Of a DNA stretch of 64,000 nucleotides, positions 51,235 to 60,743 are shown piece after piece. The stretch's first letter is position 1; every line of letters begins with the position of its first letter. A model generated the notes under the pieces. That model was not told where the DNA came from. It saw only the letters and a list, made by a program, of their open reading frames with translations, and made no database searches. Source of the DNA: Aliiruegeria lutimaris (GTDB lineage: Bacteria > Pseudomonadota > Alphaproteobacteria > Rhodobacterales > Rhodobacteraceae). The stretch spans positions 19,828 to 83,827 of the forward strand of contig NZ_FNEK01000024.1 of assembly GCF_900099935.1 (NCBI RefSeq), written 5' to 3'. The position numbers were made by a program, and so were the translations under genes.

Positions 51235-53994
51235 TCAGGCCAGCCCATGTTCTTTCAGGCTGCGCACTTCCTGTGCCTTGAACTGGTTGAAGCGGGGCAT
51301 GAACTTGTCCCATTCGACGGTATGGGCGTCGAATTCCGGCCCGTCGATGCAGGCATGCATCCGGACGTTCTTGCCCTCTCTCACAACCGGCACCATGCAG
51401 GCGCCGCACATACCCGTGGCATCGACCATGATCGAGTTGAGGCTGACAACCGTCGGCACGCCATAGGGCTGCGTCAGATCACTCACCGCGCGCATCATCA
51501 TCGGCGGGCCGACGGAGATGACTTCGGCCAGTTTCCGGCCCTTGGACATCTTGCCGTCCTTCAGCATTTCCTCGAGCGGTCCGGTGACGAAGCCGCCGAC
51601 GCCGAAGGTGCCGTCATTGGTGCAGTAGATGATGTCGAGCTGGTCGCCATACTTGGCCTTGAGCTTGCCCATCCGGTCGTCCTCGCCGGTCCAGAACAGG
51701 TGTCCGGCGGAGCGGAAGCCGATGATCATCGTGGCGTGGTTGCCCTTGGCCAGATGTGCCTTGGCGATCGGCAGGATCGCCGGCAGGCCGACGCCGCCGG
51801 CGGTGAAGACGACCGTCTCGTCCGCGCCGTAGGCATGCACCTGGCTTGGGCGGCCAAGCGGGCCGGCGATGCCCGCAAAGGCCTCGCCTTCCTGCATCAG
51901 GTTGATGAGCTTGGACGAGGTGCCGAGGCCCTGGATCACGATGTCGATCGTGCCCTTCGCGGTATCCCAGTCGGCCAGAGTCAGCGGGATCAGTTCGCCA
52001 TCCTCGGAGGCGAGCACGCGGACGAACTGGCCCGCCCTGGCTGCCTTGGCCACGACCGGCGCATAGACCGACATCTCGACGATGCCATCGGCCACGTCCC
52101 GGTGCATCACGATGGACTGACGCGCCTGGCCCATGTCGGTATAGGCCTTGGCGGCCTCGACACGTTTCTTGATCTCCTCGGCACCGAAGGGAATGTCGCC
52201 CACGATCTGCCGCGCCGCCGCCTGACCGTCGCCCGCGGCGAGGATCGCCGTGGAGCCACCGCGCGCTGCGTCACCGCCGGTGTAGACATCCTTGATGGAG
52301 GTCTCCTGGCCGTCCTCGACCTCGATCGTGCCCCATTTGGAGAGCTTCAGATCCGGCTCCGCCTCGGGGATGATCGGGTTGGACTTGTTGCCGAGCGCCA
52401 TGATGACCAGATCGGCCGGCATGGTGATCTGTTCGCCCGTTGCCTGCGGACGCCGACGCCCGGAGGCATCCGGCTCGCCCAGCTCGTTGATATCGACGAT
52501 GGCGTGGGTGACGAAATGGGTGTGGCTGTCGCCGACGAACTCCGTCGGACCGCGCAGCTCGGCCACTTCGATCCCCTCTTCGAGCGCGTGATGCAGCTCT
52601 TCGACACGGGCCGGCATCTCCGCCTTGGTCCGGCGATAGACGATGGTCACCTTGCCGCCCAGCCGCTTGGCCGTACGCGCGGCATCCATCGCCGTGTTGC
52701 CGCCGCCGACGATCAGGACATGGCGGTCCTTCACTTCGGGTAGCGGGGTCTCGAATTCCGGCGAGCGGCCGCGCATGAGGTTCACGCGAGTCAGGAACTC
52801 GTTGGCCGACATCACGCCGTTCAGGTGCTCGCCCGGAACGTTCATGAAGGTCGGCAGGCCGGCGCCGGAGCCGACGAAGATCTTCCAGAAACCAGCTTCC
52901 TTCAGATCGTTCAGCGTGGCCGACTTGCCGACGACGAAGTTCTTGACGAACTTGCCACCGAGCAGGTCGATCTTCTGCACCACGTCGTCGATCAGCGAGT
53001 TCGGCAGCCGGAATTCCGGGATGCCGTAGCGCAGCACGCCGCCGAGCTCGTGGAAGGCTTCGAACACCGTCACCGGGTAGCCCTCGACGGCCAGCAGATA
53101 GGCGTTGATCAGCCCAGAGGGACCGGAGCCGACAATCGCCACCGGCGGCTTCTCGGCACGTTCCCAGGGCGAGATGATGCCCTTGAAACGTTCCAGACGG
53201 TCGGCATCGGCGAGCTTCTCATGCTCCGGCAGGTACCATTCCAGCTGCCCGATCTCGATCGGCCGCTTGGTGTGCTTGCACACGCCCTGGCACTGGTGTT
53301 CCTGCGGGCAGACGCGGCCCGTCACGTTGGGCAGCGGGTTGGAGCTTTCGATGAGCTGCAGGGCCTGCTTGATCTTGCCCTTGCCCAGAAGGTCGATCAT
53401 CTCGGGGATGTGGATCTTGACCGGACAGCCGCCGATCTTCGTCTCGGGGCGGTTCTTGATCCGCTCCTTGAGCACCCCCAGCTCGCAGGGCTTGTCGTCA
53501 CACTGCTTGTCGCGCATGACCTCCAGCCAGACGAACAGGTCCACCTCACGCAGGGAATAGCCGAGCGCGCGGTAGCCGAGATAGCCCGTGTTCACCAATT
53601 CGAAATCGGCGGACCGCTCTTCCGGCGGACGCACGTAGGGCGGGATGAAGTTCTCCGCCGGCCAGCCCTCGGACAGTCCCTTGAACATCGGGTAGCGGCC
53701 CGACAGGTGTTGGTCCAACGCGCGCACGAACTTGCGCTTGTATTTGAGCGGCAGGTCCCAGAGGAAACGCTGCAGCACGGTGGACATGTCGTCCTCCTTG
53801 AGCAGCAGGTTCCAGAGCACTCCGATGAACTTCTCGGAAATCTCGGGCTGCTGGAATTCCCAGGCCATGGCCTGGGTTCCGTCAGCGACGAAGATGTTCC
53901 TGAGCGAGCGTGGGTCCGCCATCAGGTGCTTCTTCAGGACTTCGATCTGTTGCTGGAACAGTTCGTCCTGTGTGGTTGAAGCCTCTACGTTCAT
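51235..53994 (-). CDS. Fused NfnB-NfnA-like flavoprotein (GltD domain plus ferredoxin:NADP+ reductase domain)
   Basis: The 919-residue protein contains in one chain: an N-terminal helical domain (1-150) with no clear match; an iron-sulphur domain of the GltD/dihydropyrimidine-dehydrogenase type (cysteines from about 161, including G-G-C-P, V-C-P-Q-E-H-Q-C-Q-G-V-C); a GltD-like FAD/NADPH module with V-G-S-G-P-S-G (near 285) and V-G-G-G-N-T-A-M (near 433); and from about 640 a ferredoxin-NADP reductase-like module with a C-terminal [2Fe-2S] motif G-M-C-G-A-C near 863. In anaerobes the last two are separate NfnB and NfnA subunits that couple NADH, NADPH and ferredoxin. Its start overlaps the stop of the upstream oxidoreductase gene (ATGA), so the two proteins are made together. 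Confidence 0.9.
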   Translation of the reverse strand: MNVEASTTQDELFQQQIEVLKKHLMADPRSLRNIFVADGTQAMAWEFQQPEISEKFIGVLWNLLLKEDDMSTVLQRFLWDLPLKYKRKFVRALDQHLSGRYPMFKGLSEGWPAENFIPPYVRPPEERSADFELVNTGYLGYRALGYSLREVDLFVWLEVMRDKQCDDKPCELGVLKERIKNRPETKIGGCPVKIHIPEMIDLLGKGKIKQALQLIESSNPLPNVTGRVCPQEHQCQGVCKHTKRPIEIGQLEWYLPEHEKLADADRLERFKGIISPWERAEKPPVAIVGSGPSGLINAYLLAVEGYPVTVFEAFHELGGVLRYGIPEFRLPNSLIDDVVQKIDLLGGKFVKNFVVGKSATLNDLKEAGFWKIFVGSGAGLPTFMNVPGEHLNGVMSANEFLTRVNLMRGRSPEFETPLPEVKDRHVLIVGGGNTAMDAARTAKRLGGKVTIVYRRTKAEMPARVEELHHALEEGIEVAELRGPTEFVGDSHTHFVTHAIVDINELGEPDASGRRRPQATGEQITMPADLVIMALGNKSNPIIPEAEPDLKLSKWGTIEVEDGQETSIKDVYTGGDAARGGSTAILAAGDGQAAARQIVGDIPFGAEEIKKRVEAAKAYTDMGQARQSIVMHRDVADGIVEMSVYAPVVAKAARAGQFVRVLASEDGELIPLTLADWDTAKGTIDIVIQGLGTSSKLINLMQEGEAFAGIAGPLGRPSQVHAYGADETVVFTAGGVGLPAILPIAKAHLAKGNHATMIIGFRSAGHLFWTGEDDRMGKLKAKYGDQLDIIYCTNDGTFGVGGFVTGPLEEMLKDGKMSKGRKLAEVISVGPPMMMRAVSDLTQPYGVPTVVSLNSIMVDATGMCGACMVPVVREGKNVRMHACIDGPEFDAHTVEWDKFMPRFNQFKAQEVRSLKEHGLA

Positions 53995-56900
53995 TTGATG
54001 ATCTCCGAGTCGCAGTTTGCGGCCACCTTGGCGACCCGCGCCCTGAGCTCGTCGGTGATCTCGATCTTCTCAAGCGCGCCGGGGATTGTACGGGCGACCG
54101 ACTTGGCCTGCCCATCCACGACCATCTTGGTCAGTTCGAAAAGCTCCGGGATCTCCTGGTAGCAGGTCTTGCAGTCCGAACATTTCGCAATGTCCTCCTC
54201 CGCGATATGCGGAAGCGCGCCACCATTGCCCGCAGTTGCCGCAGGCGCGGCCGCAGGTGCCGAGCCCGCAACCGGGGCCAGAGCGCCGGTCATGCCGACG
54301 GCTGCCGGGGCACCCGACGCCGCCGCCAGGGCACTCATGCCGGTGGCAATGGAGTCCATCGATTCCTCTCTCGCCTGGACCGCTTCCTCGTAGCGCTGCT
54401 GAAGCGCGTCGATCTCGGCGTGATGCGCGGCGTCGAGCTTCTCGACCACCTGGCCGGCGAGATGCTGCAGCGTCCGCCAGGAGCGGCGACGCTCCTCGAC
54501 GAGGTGCACCACCGTGTTGCCAACCTCGAGCTTGATGAGGCGTTTCTCATCATCCGTGGCGAGCACATAGGGTGCTTTGCCCACGCGTTCCGCTTTCGGA
54601 AGATTGATGAACTCCTCGATCGGCACAGCGTTCACATTGGCCGCCAGCGGACGGAACTGCTTCTTGAAGCGGGTTTCGTCGAAGGCGAAATGCGCCGGTG
54701 TCAGGGCGACCTCCTTGAGCTGGAGTTTGCCATCCTCGATGTACTCAATGGTGACCGTGGTCCAGTCCTTGTCCACCGCCGGGTTGCCTTCGAGCGAGAA
54801 GCGCTCCTCGATGGTCTCGCCTGCCTTCGGGTCATGCACGAAGAGCGGCGCGACGCGGGCCTCGACGGCCAGCTTGGCGCGCTGCGCAGCCGCGGCATCG
54901 GCGATGCCGTGCTCGGCCTGACAGGGCGTGTAGACATCGAGCAGGGCCGGGCTGGAGCTGTGCTGCAGGTAGCCCATCAGGCTCTTGAGGAAGTGCCCCG
55001 GCATCGCGGTGGCGGATTGCACCACGTAGACCTCCGGGTGGAAGGCGGCGATCATGCCGAGTTCCTTGCGGTCTTCCTGCTTGCCGTGGGAGGCCGGGCC
55101 GAAGCGGCTCAGGTCGCTGTCCTGCCCCGAGAGCGAGGCCGTGGAGGCCTGCCCGCCGGTGTTGGAATAGACGCCCGAGTTGAGCACCATCACCTTTACG
55201 GGCGTGTTGGAGGCCAGCAGCCGCGACAGCGCGCCGAAGCCGATATCGTAGGCCGCGCCGTCGCCGGAGATGTTGATCACCGTCGGCAGCAGCGCCCGTT
55301 CAGCCGGGTTGTAATCCTGCCACTCGAACTTGCGCAGGAAGGCCTCGTCGGCGGTGTCATAGGCATCGGCCAGTTCCAGCTTCGCCACCCGCATCGCCTT
55401 GAAGTCGACATTGGTCGACGCCGTGATCCCCTCGAAGATCCCCTTGGAAAGCGCCGGGCCGTCCTGGAAGAGCGAGTTCACCCAGGGGTCCTGATAGGGG
55501 TTGTAGGGGAAGGTCGAGGCATAGACCGAGGAACAGCCGGTGGCGTTCGCCACGACCATTGCCGCCGGGCCGTTGCCGGTCGGGCCGCCTTCCATCAGGA
55601 AGAGCCGCTTTTCAAGCACCTTCAACGCATCGGTGATCCGCGCCTTGCGGGCCTCATCATCGCCAACCTGCGGCAGCTTGGCCTCCAGCTCGGCAATCAG
55701 GTCCTCAAGCTCGTGGACATGGGTCTTGAGCTTGCGGTCATGGATTGCGTGGGTGGCCGAAACCACCTGCCGCAGGGCCGTCACCTCGCCGCAACCGCGA
55801 CAGGCGCCATGCCCGCCGGTGGTGGCGTAATAGGTGTCGCGGTCAAGCATCATGCGCTTGATGTCCCCGCCCGGGTCAAAGGCATGTTCGATGAAGCGGG
55901 ACGGCGTGTTCGGCGTTTTCGACAGGAACTCGAATTCCGCCTGGAGCTTTTGGAGCAGCGGTTCGTCCTGCTCGGCGACGCTCAGCGCGCCGGGGCCGCA
56001 AAGCTCGATACATTCCAGACAGCCGGAGCATTTCCACGGATCGACGACGACCGCGAACAGGCCGCCCGAACCGCCACGCTCCGCTTCCATCGCGTCGAAG
56101 AAGGGACGCGTGCGGGAAACCGGCAGAAGGGCCGCGCCCTCGGCCATCAGCTTGAGGTTGCGCTTGACGACCGCGCTCTCGACTTCCATCGAGTCCACCA
56201 CCTCTGAGACCAGCTGGCCGAAGCCCTTGGCCTCCTTGCTGGCCAGATAGGCCGCGCGGACATTGGCGCCGATATCGCGGATATGGTCGCGCACCGTCTC
56301 GCGCTGCGCGGCAGGCATCTCGATCTCCTTGAGCGCCGTCTTCAGCAGGTCGTCGATATCGACAACCGTGGCCGGGATGGCGGCATCGGGGCAGACCATG
56401 GTGCATTCCAGGCAACCCGTGCAGAGCGACGGATCAAGCACCGGCACATCGCGCCGGAACAGGCCCTTGTCACGCGCCGCTGCGGTCCCCGAAGGCATGA
56501 ACATGCCAACTCCGGGCAGAACCGGTGCCTCGCCGACGGTCCCTTCGCGGGTCGGTCGGCCAACGGTCTCCTCGAAATACTCGGCGTCGAACAGGCCGGC
56601 AGAAGAGGCATCTTGCGCGATGCGGCACATGTTGCCGGAGATCGCGGAAGAGAAATGCGGCTCGATATCGGCCTTTGCGGTCACCTCGACGAATTCCGGC
56701 GCGGTATAGTCGACCCGAACCGTCGCCGCCGCACCATCGCGGATCACCGCCATGTTGCCATCGACAACCGCCTGCCCCTTGCCGCCGAACTTCTTGGCGA
56801 TCTGGGTGCGGATCTTTTCCATCACCGCCTCGTCGGAGGCGCCTTCAGTGATGCGTTCCACGTTGCCACAGATTGCGCCGATAAAGGCGATGCCCATCAT

Positions 56901-58985
56901 CCGCGTCTCAAGTTCGGGACGCGGGGCATGTTTCTTGGCAATGGAGAACCCGTCGAGCACGAAGAAGCGGATCTTCCTGTCGACAATAAATTTGCGCATC
57001 GCGGAGGGGAGTTCCTCCCAAACCTCCAGCGGCGAGAGCTGCGATTGGAGAACGAAGGTGCCTCCCTCGACCAACCCGCGCAGCGGATTGGAATGCGCAA
57101 AGACCTTGTGGTCGGGTGAAACCACGACCTCGACATCCTCAAGATCCGCGTTGGTGATCTTCACCTGTTCGGGGCTGAGGGTGATGTAGTAATTCGTCGG
57201 TGCCCCGGATTTTTCCGAGCCATATTTCGGCGCCGCCTTGGAATGAAGCTGGAGCGCGTTGGCAAGGATATCCGTCAGCAGTTTGCCCGTGGCAATCGTG
57301 CCGTAGCCGCCAACCGAATGGAAGCGGATGCGAAGGCCATCCTCGGGCAGAAGCCGCGGGTTGGGCTTGGTTTCCAGCGCCATCAGCTCCGTTTCCGGAT
57401 AGGCGGCGCGCAGCTTGTCCTGAAGGGCTGCGAGCTGCGGGCTCGGCGTCTTGGAGAAGAACTGGGAGCCGAGATAGACGAAGGGTTCGCAGCGCTCGTC
57501 CATGTTGTCATAGGCCGCGATCAGGTGGCGCGGCTGCAGGTCATGCGCGCCAAGGCCGAAGATCGCGGTGGTGAGCTTGGGCAGCTCGCTGAGCGGCTCG
57601 ATGCCCGGGTAGCGTGTCCCGGCGGCGTTCTCGACCGCCTTCACCAGCGCCTGGTTGACAAGGCCGGTCAGCGCGGTGACGTCGGAACGCTCAAGGATGG
57701 TGACGGCCCGTTTTCCCTTCAGGGCGGCGACAAGCTCGGCCTCCGGAAAGGGCTGGAGCATCTTGATAGAGACGACACCCACCTTGCGGCCCTGACGGCG
57801 CAGATAGGCGGCGATGGCTTCGGCGTCGTCGGTGACAGAGCCGAGGCCCACAAGGACGGTCTCGGCATCCTCGCATTCAAAGGTCTTCACGGGCGCGTAG
57901 TGGCGGCCGGTCAGCGCGGTATATTCGTCCATCGCTTCGCGGACGAAGCGCGGCACGTCGCGGACGAAGTGGGTGCGGTGATCGACGGCGCCCGCCTGGT
58001 AGTCCGGCTGGTTCTGCACGCCGCCGGTGAGGCCGGGGTTGTGTACGTCCACCTGCGCCGGAACGCGCTGGCGGGTGCCTTTCTCAAAGGCGTTCTTCCA
58101 CTGCCGGCGCCATTGCGCGTGCAGTTCCTCGGGCAGGTTGGCGAGCGTCTGATCGACCAGCGCGCCTTCGTTATCCTTCTCGACGGTGTCGGCATTGGCA
58201 TCGAGGAAATCGACGAGCGCCACGTAATCGCCCTGCGCAAGATCGGCGCTGTGGCGGCCGAGATACCGCTTGAGCTGGAAAACACGGCCCTTGGCGCCGA
58301 AGAGCATCTCCTGCGCCACGGTCGGGCACGGAATGCGGCCGTTCGGATCGCCGACGAACTCCTTGAGCAGATCGTCTTCCGGCATCATGCATTCGCTCAT
58401 CATGTGCGAGGTCACGAAACCGTCCATCGCGTTGGCGACGGGGATCATCGACATCGAGGAGACCTTGTAGGAGATCGCGGCGAGGTCGGCGGCTTCCTGC
58501 GGGTTGGAGCCGAACAGGATCGTGTAGCCCGACGGCAGCAGCGCATAGACGTCGTCATGCCCGGCCATCACGTTCAGCGAGTGGCGGGAGACGGAACGCG
58601 CGGCCACCTGCATGACAAAACCGCCGACTTTCTTGCCGACGGTCACATAGTGAGATTCGATCCCGTAGAGGATGCCCTGGCTCGACGAGGCGTTCGATAC
58701 ATACTGCCCGCCTGTCAGTGCCGCACCGAGGGCGCCGGATTGCGCCGAGTGCTCGCCTTCAGGCTCAAAGAAGAACGGGTGACGGCCCCAGATATTGACA
58801 CCCCCTCCGGCCCGGAACGCTTCGTAGATTTCGGCGATCTCGGTCGAGGGCGTGATCGGATAGCCGATGACACCGCCGCAAACCTGCCCCATGACCTGCG
58901 CGATCGCGCCATTACCGTGGATGACGGCCGGTACACCGGGGAATTTCGGATCCTTCTCGAGAGTGTCTTTCATCATATCCACCAC
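53991..58985 (-). CDS. Giant 2-oxoacid:ferredoxin oxidoreductase (NifJ/PFOR-like) with C-terminal extension
   Basis: The 1664-residue protein is much longer than NifJ (about 1170-1200). Order: pyrimidine domain with G-Y-P-I-T-P-S-T-E-I-A; a transketolase C-like domain; the gamma domain with V-G-G-Y-G-T-I-A-T-G-K; two [4Fe-4S] clusters C-T-G-C-L-E-C-T-M-V-C-P (near 851) and C-S-G-C-L-E-C-I-E-L-C (near 984); and the TPP domain with G-A-C-R-G-C-G-E (1059), A-N-A-T-G-C-S-S-V-Y and I-S-G-D-G-A-A-Y-D-I-G (1237). A C-terminal extension adds a coiled coil, an Ala/Pro linker and a further cysteine group, C-S-D-C-K-T-C (1599). An insert of about 50 residues separates the TPP cysteines. The likely start is an ATG at 58976 or 58973 after GGTGG. 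It should convert a 2-oxo acid and CoA to acyl-CoA. Confidence 0.92.
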   Translation of the reverse strand: MVDMMKDTLEKDPKFPGVPAVIHGNGAIAQVMGQVCGGVIGYPITPSTEIAEIYEAFRAGGGVNIWGRHPFFFEPEGEHSAQSGALGAALTGGQYVSNASSSQGILYGIESHYVTVGKKVGGFVMQVAARSVSRHSLNVMAGHDDVYALLPSGYTILFGSNPQEAADLAAISYKVSSMSMIPVANAMDGFVTSHMMSECMMPEDDLLKEFVGDPNGRIPCPTVAQEMLFGAKGRVFQLKRYLGRHSADLAQGDYVALVDFLDANADTVEKDNEGALVDQTLANLPEELHAQWRRQWKNAFEKGTRQRVPAQVDVHNPGLTGGVQNQPDYQAGAVDHRTHFVRDVPRFVREAMDEYTALTGRHYAPVKTFECEDAETVLVGLGSVTDDAEAIAAYLRRQGRKVGVVSIKMLQPFPEAELVAALKGKRAVTILERSDVTALTGLVNQALVKAVENAAGTRYPGIEPLSELPKLTTAIFGLGAHDLQPRHLIAAYDNMDERCEPFVYLGSQFFSKTPSPQLAALQDKLRAAYPETELMALETKPNPRLLPEDGLRIRFHSVGGYGTIATGKLLTDILANALQLHSKAAPKYGSEKSGAPTNYYITLSPEQVKITNADLEDVEVVVSPDHKVFAHSNPLRGLVEGGTFVLQSQLSPLEVWEELPSAMRKFIVDRKIRFFVLDGFSIAKKHAPRPELETRMMGIAFIGAICGNVERITEGASDEAVMEKIRTQIAKKFGGKGQAVVDGNMAVIRDGAAATVRVDYTAPEFVEVTAKADIEPHFSSAISGNMCRIAQDASSAGLFDAEYFEETVGRPTREGTVGEAPVLPGVGMFMPSGTAAARDKGLFRRDVPVLDPSLCTGCLECTMVCPDAAIPATVVDIDDLLKTALKEIEMPAAQRETVRDHIRDIGANVRAAYLASKEAKGFGQLVSEVVDSMEVESAVVKRNLKLMAEGAALLPVSRTRPFFDAMEAERGGSGGLFAVVVDPWKCSGCLECIELCGPGALSVAEQDEPLLQKLQAEFEFLSKTPNTPSRFIEHAFDPGGDIKRMMLDRDTYYATTGGHGACRGCGEVTALRQVVSATHAIHDRKLKTHVHELEDLIAELEAKLPQVGDDEARKARITDALKVLEKRLFLMEGGPTGNGPAAMVVANATGCSSVYASTFPYNPYQDPWVNSLFQDGPALSKGIFEGITASTNVDFKAMRVAKLELADAYDTADEAFLRKFEWQDYNPAERALLPTVINISGDGAAYDIGFGALSRLLASNTPVKVMVLNSGVYSNTGGQASTASLSGQDSDLSRFGPASHGKQEDRKELGMIAAFHPEVYVVQSATAMPGHFLKSLMGYLQHSSSPALLDVYTPCQAEHGIADAAAAQRAKLAVEARVAPLFVHDPKAGETIEERFSLEGNPAVDKDWTTVTIEYIEDGKLQLKEVALTPAHFAFDETRFKKQFRPLAANVNAVPIEEFINLPKAERVGKAPYVLATDDEKRLIKLEVGNTVVHLVEERRRSWRTLQHLAGQVVEKLDAAHHAEIDALQQRYEEAVQAREESMDSIATGMSALAAASGAPAAVGMTGALAPVAGSAPAAAPAATAGNGGALPHIAEEDIAKCSDCKTCYQEIPELFELTKMVVDGQAKSVARTIPGALEKIEITDELRARVAKVAANCDSEIIK

Positions 58986-59099
58986 ATTTCATTTGACGCA
59001 TACATACAACTTTTAGGTCCGACCAAACATACCACGATTAGACACAGACATTCCGGGGACCAAGCCGGACGGACAGAGAGCTAACCGCCAGCATATCAC

Positions 59100-59120
59100 A
59101 AAAAAGGGCCGAAACGGCCC
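59100..59120 (-). terminator. Intrinsic terminator in the leader of the oxidoreductase operon
   Basis: On the minus strand GGGCCG pairs with CGGCCC around a TTT loop and is followed by TTTTTT. It lies 115 nt upstream of the oxidoreductase start, with no gene ending there, so it is an attenuator-like or small-RNA terminator. No T-run exists on the plus strand. Confidence 0.7.
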
Positions 59121-59164
59121 ATAGTTTCGCTGCCAACCGGCGTTGTTATCGCTACCCCGGCGCC

Positions 59165-59213
59165 TTTGCAAATTTCTGATAAAATTTGTAAAATTTCCTG
59201 CCCTAGACGTCAA
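59165..59213 (-). promoter_or_regulatory. Putative promoter and TTTGYAAA sites of the oxidoreductase operon
   Basis: On the minus strand TTGACG (59213-59208), 17 bp, then TACAAA (59190-59185) form a good promoter. TTTGTAAA (59185-59192) overlaps its -10, and CTTTGCAAA (59164-59172) lies 20 bp further downstream, two helical turns away. These match the RamB/ScfR-type core TTTGCAAA. The 447-bp gap from 58986 to 59432 holds this promoter, the leader terminator and the upstream region of the chromate transporter; I see no gene in it. Confidence 0.55.
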
Positions 59214-59432
59214 AGGCCTGACTGTAGTGTATTCCCGCCATGCCTTCAGAGCATAGCGCCACCACAGAATTGCATAGCTAAAGAATTGCCGCAAAAACCG
59301 CAACATAGTTGCGCTGCGGTTGCATTCATTCCTGAGTCTGCTCGGCGCATGTTTCGCCCCGCAATCGCCCTTTGCGATCCGGGCCAAAGCTGCAAATCTC
59401 CGCTGCGTGAAACGTGTGGGCAAACAGGACCG

Positions 59433-60671
59433 ATGACAGAGCAAAACACACAGTCCCGGACGGGCGCACCACGCCCCTCACCGAAACCACATCCGGGCAC
59501 CCCGAGCGAGGTCTTCGCCGCCTTTCTCAAGCTCGGCCTGACCTCCTTTGGAGGCCCGATCGCACATCTGGGCTATTTCCGGGAGGAGTTCGTCAGCCGC
59601 CGCGGCTGGCTGACCGACAGGAGCTATGCCGACCTCGTGGCTTTGTGCCAGTTCCTGCCCGGCCCCGCATCGAGCCAGACGGGTTTTGCAATCGGCCTGA
59701 TGCGCGCCGGCCCGCTGGGGGCGCTGGCCGCCTTCGCGGCCTTCACATTGCCCTCCGCTTTGTTGTTGCTGGTCTTTGCCCTTGGATCGGCCTCGCTCAC
59801 CGGAACCGTTGGGCTTGGCCTGCTGTCGGGCCTCAAGATCGTCGCCGTGGCCATCGTTGCCCAGGCCGTCCTCGGCATGGCCCGAAGCCTCTGCCCCGAC
59901 AGGCAGCGCGCGGCGATTGCGGTGCTGGCCGTGGGCCTCCTGGCCGTCCTGCCCGGCGCCATCGGTATGATTGCGGCGATCCTTGCGGGCGGGCTGGCCG
60001 GTTTGACCTTCCTTCGCCCCCATCCCGCGCAGCCCGAAGGTATGCTCACCGTGCCGGTCTCGCGCGGCTCTGCGCTTGCCTGCCTTGCCGTTTTCACCCT
60101 GCTCCTTGTCAGCCTCCCACTGCTGACGGGCCTGGGACAGGGCTGGGCATTGTTCGACGGTTTCTTCCGCTCGGGGGCGCTCGTTTTTGGCGGCGGCCAT
60201 GTCGTCCTGCCACTTCTGGAGGCCGAGACCGTCGGCAACGGCTGGCTGAGCAATGACAGCTTTCTCGCCGGATATGGCGCGGCACAGGCTGTTCCGGGCC
60301 CGCTTTTCACCTTCGCCGCCTATCTCGGCGCAAGCGTCACGCCCGCCCCAAACGGCCTGATCGGCGCCTGCATCGCGCTGCTGGCGATCTTCCTGCCCGG
60401 CTTCCTGCTGTTGCTGGCCGCGCTGCCCTTCTGGGACCGTTTCCGCAACCTCGCCCGCGCACAGGCCGCGATGATGGGCACAAACGCCGCGGTGGTCGGC
60501 GTCCTAGGCGCCGCCCTCTATGCGCCCGTCTTCACCAGCGCGATCACCGACATGCGAAGCTTCGCCCCTGCGCTGCTCTGTTTCGTTCTGCTGGTCAGCT
60601 GGAAAACGCCGCCCTGGATCGTTGTGATGATTGCCGCCCTGGGCGGGGCGGCTCTCTCGCTGTTCGGCTGA
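59433..60671 (+). CDS. chrA: Chromate transporter ChrA (two-domain form)
   Basis: The 412-residue protein is the long, bidomain type of the CHR family. Each half has the F-x-K-L-G-L-T-S-F-G-G-P and G-A-L-V-F-G-G-G-H-V-V-L-P motifs, and P-G-P is repeated (F-L-P-G-P-A-S-S-Q and V-P-G-P-L-F-T-F). It exports chromate from the cytoplasm; some members move other oxyanions such as sulfate. The start at 59433 is taken as the ATG with AGGA upstream; an open frame continues to 59166 but adds a cysteine-rich tail with no family match. Divergent from the oxidoreductase operon. Confidence 0.93.
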   Translation: MTEQNTQSRTGAPRPSPKPHPGTPSEVFAAFLKLGLTSFGGPIAHLGYFREEFVSRRGWLTDRSYADLVALCQFLPGPASSQTGFAIGLMRAGPLGALAAFAAFTLPSALLLLVFALGSASLTGTVGLGLLSGLKIVAVAIVAQAVLGMARSLCPDRQRAAIAVLAVGLLAVLPGAIGMIAAILAGGLAGLTFLRPHPAQPEGMLTVPVSRGSALACLAVFTLLLVSLPLLTGLGQGWALFDGFFRSGALVFGGGHVVLPLLEAETVGNGWLSNDSFLAGYGAAQAVPGPLFTFAAYLGASVTPAPNGLIGACIALLAIFLPGFLLLLAALPFWDRFRNLARAQAAMMGTNAAVVGVLGAALYAPVFTSAITDMRSFAPALLCFVLLVSWKTPPWIVVMIAALGGAALSLFG

Positions 60672-60743
60672 CAGCCGGAAACAAGCAGGGACTTGCTCCG
60701 TACCAGAACACCGCTACCCTGACGAACAGGAACGGAGACCGCA

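Noticed and set aside
53910..56207. 765-residue plus-strand frame (and 57243-59084, 613 residues) opposite the PFOR-like gene
   Set aside because: Antisense to a gene with complete cofactor motifs; no family resemblance and a low-complexity composition.
59013..59444. 143-residue minus-strand frame upstream of the oxidoreductase operon
   Set aside because: No family match, no ribosome-binding site, and it spans the predicted promoter and terminator; I treat the region as leader DNA.
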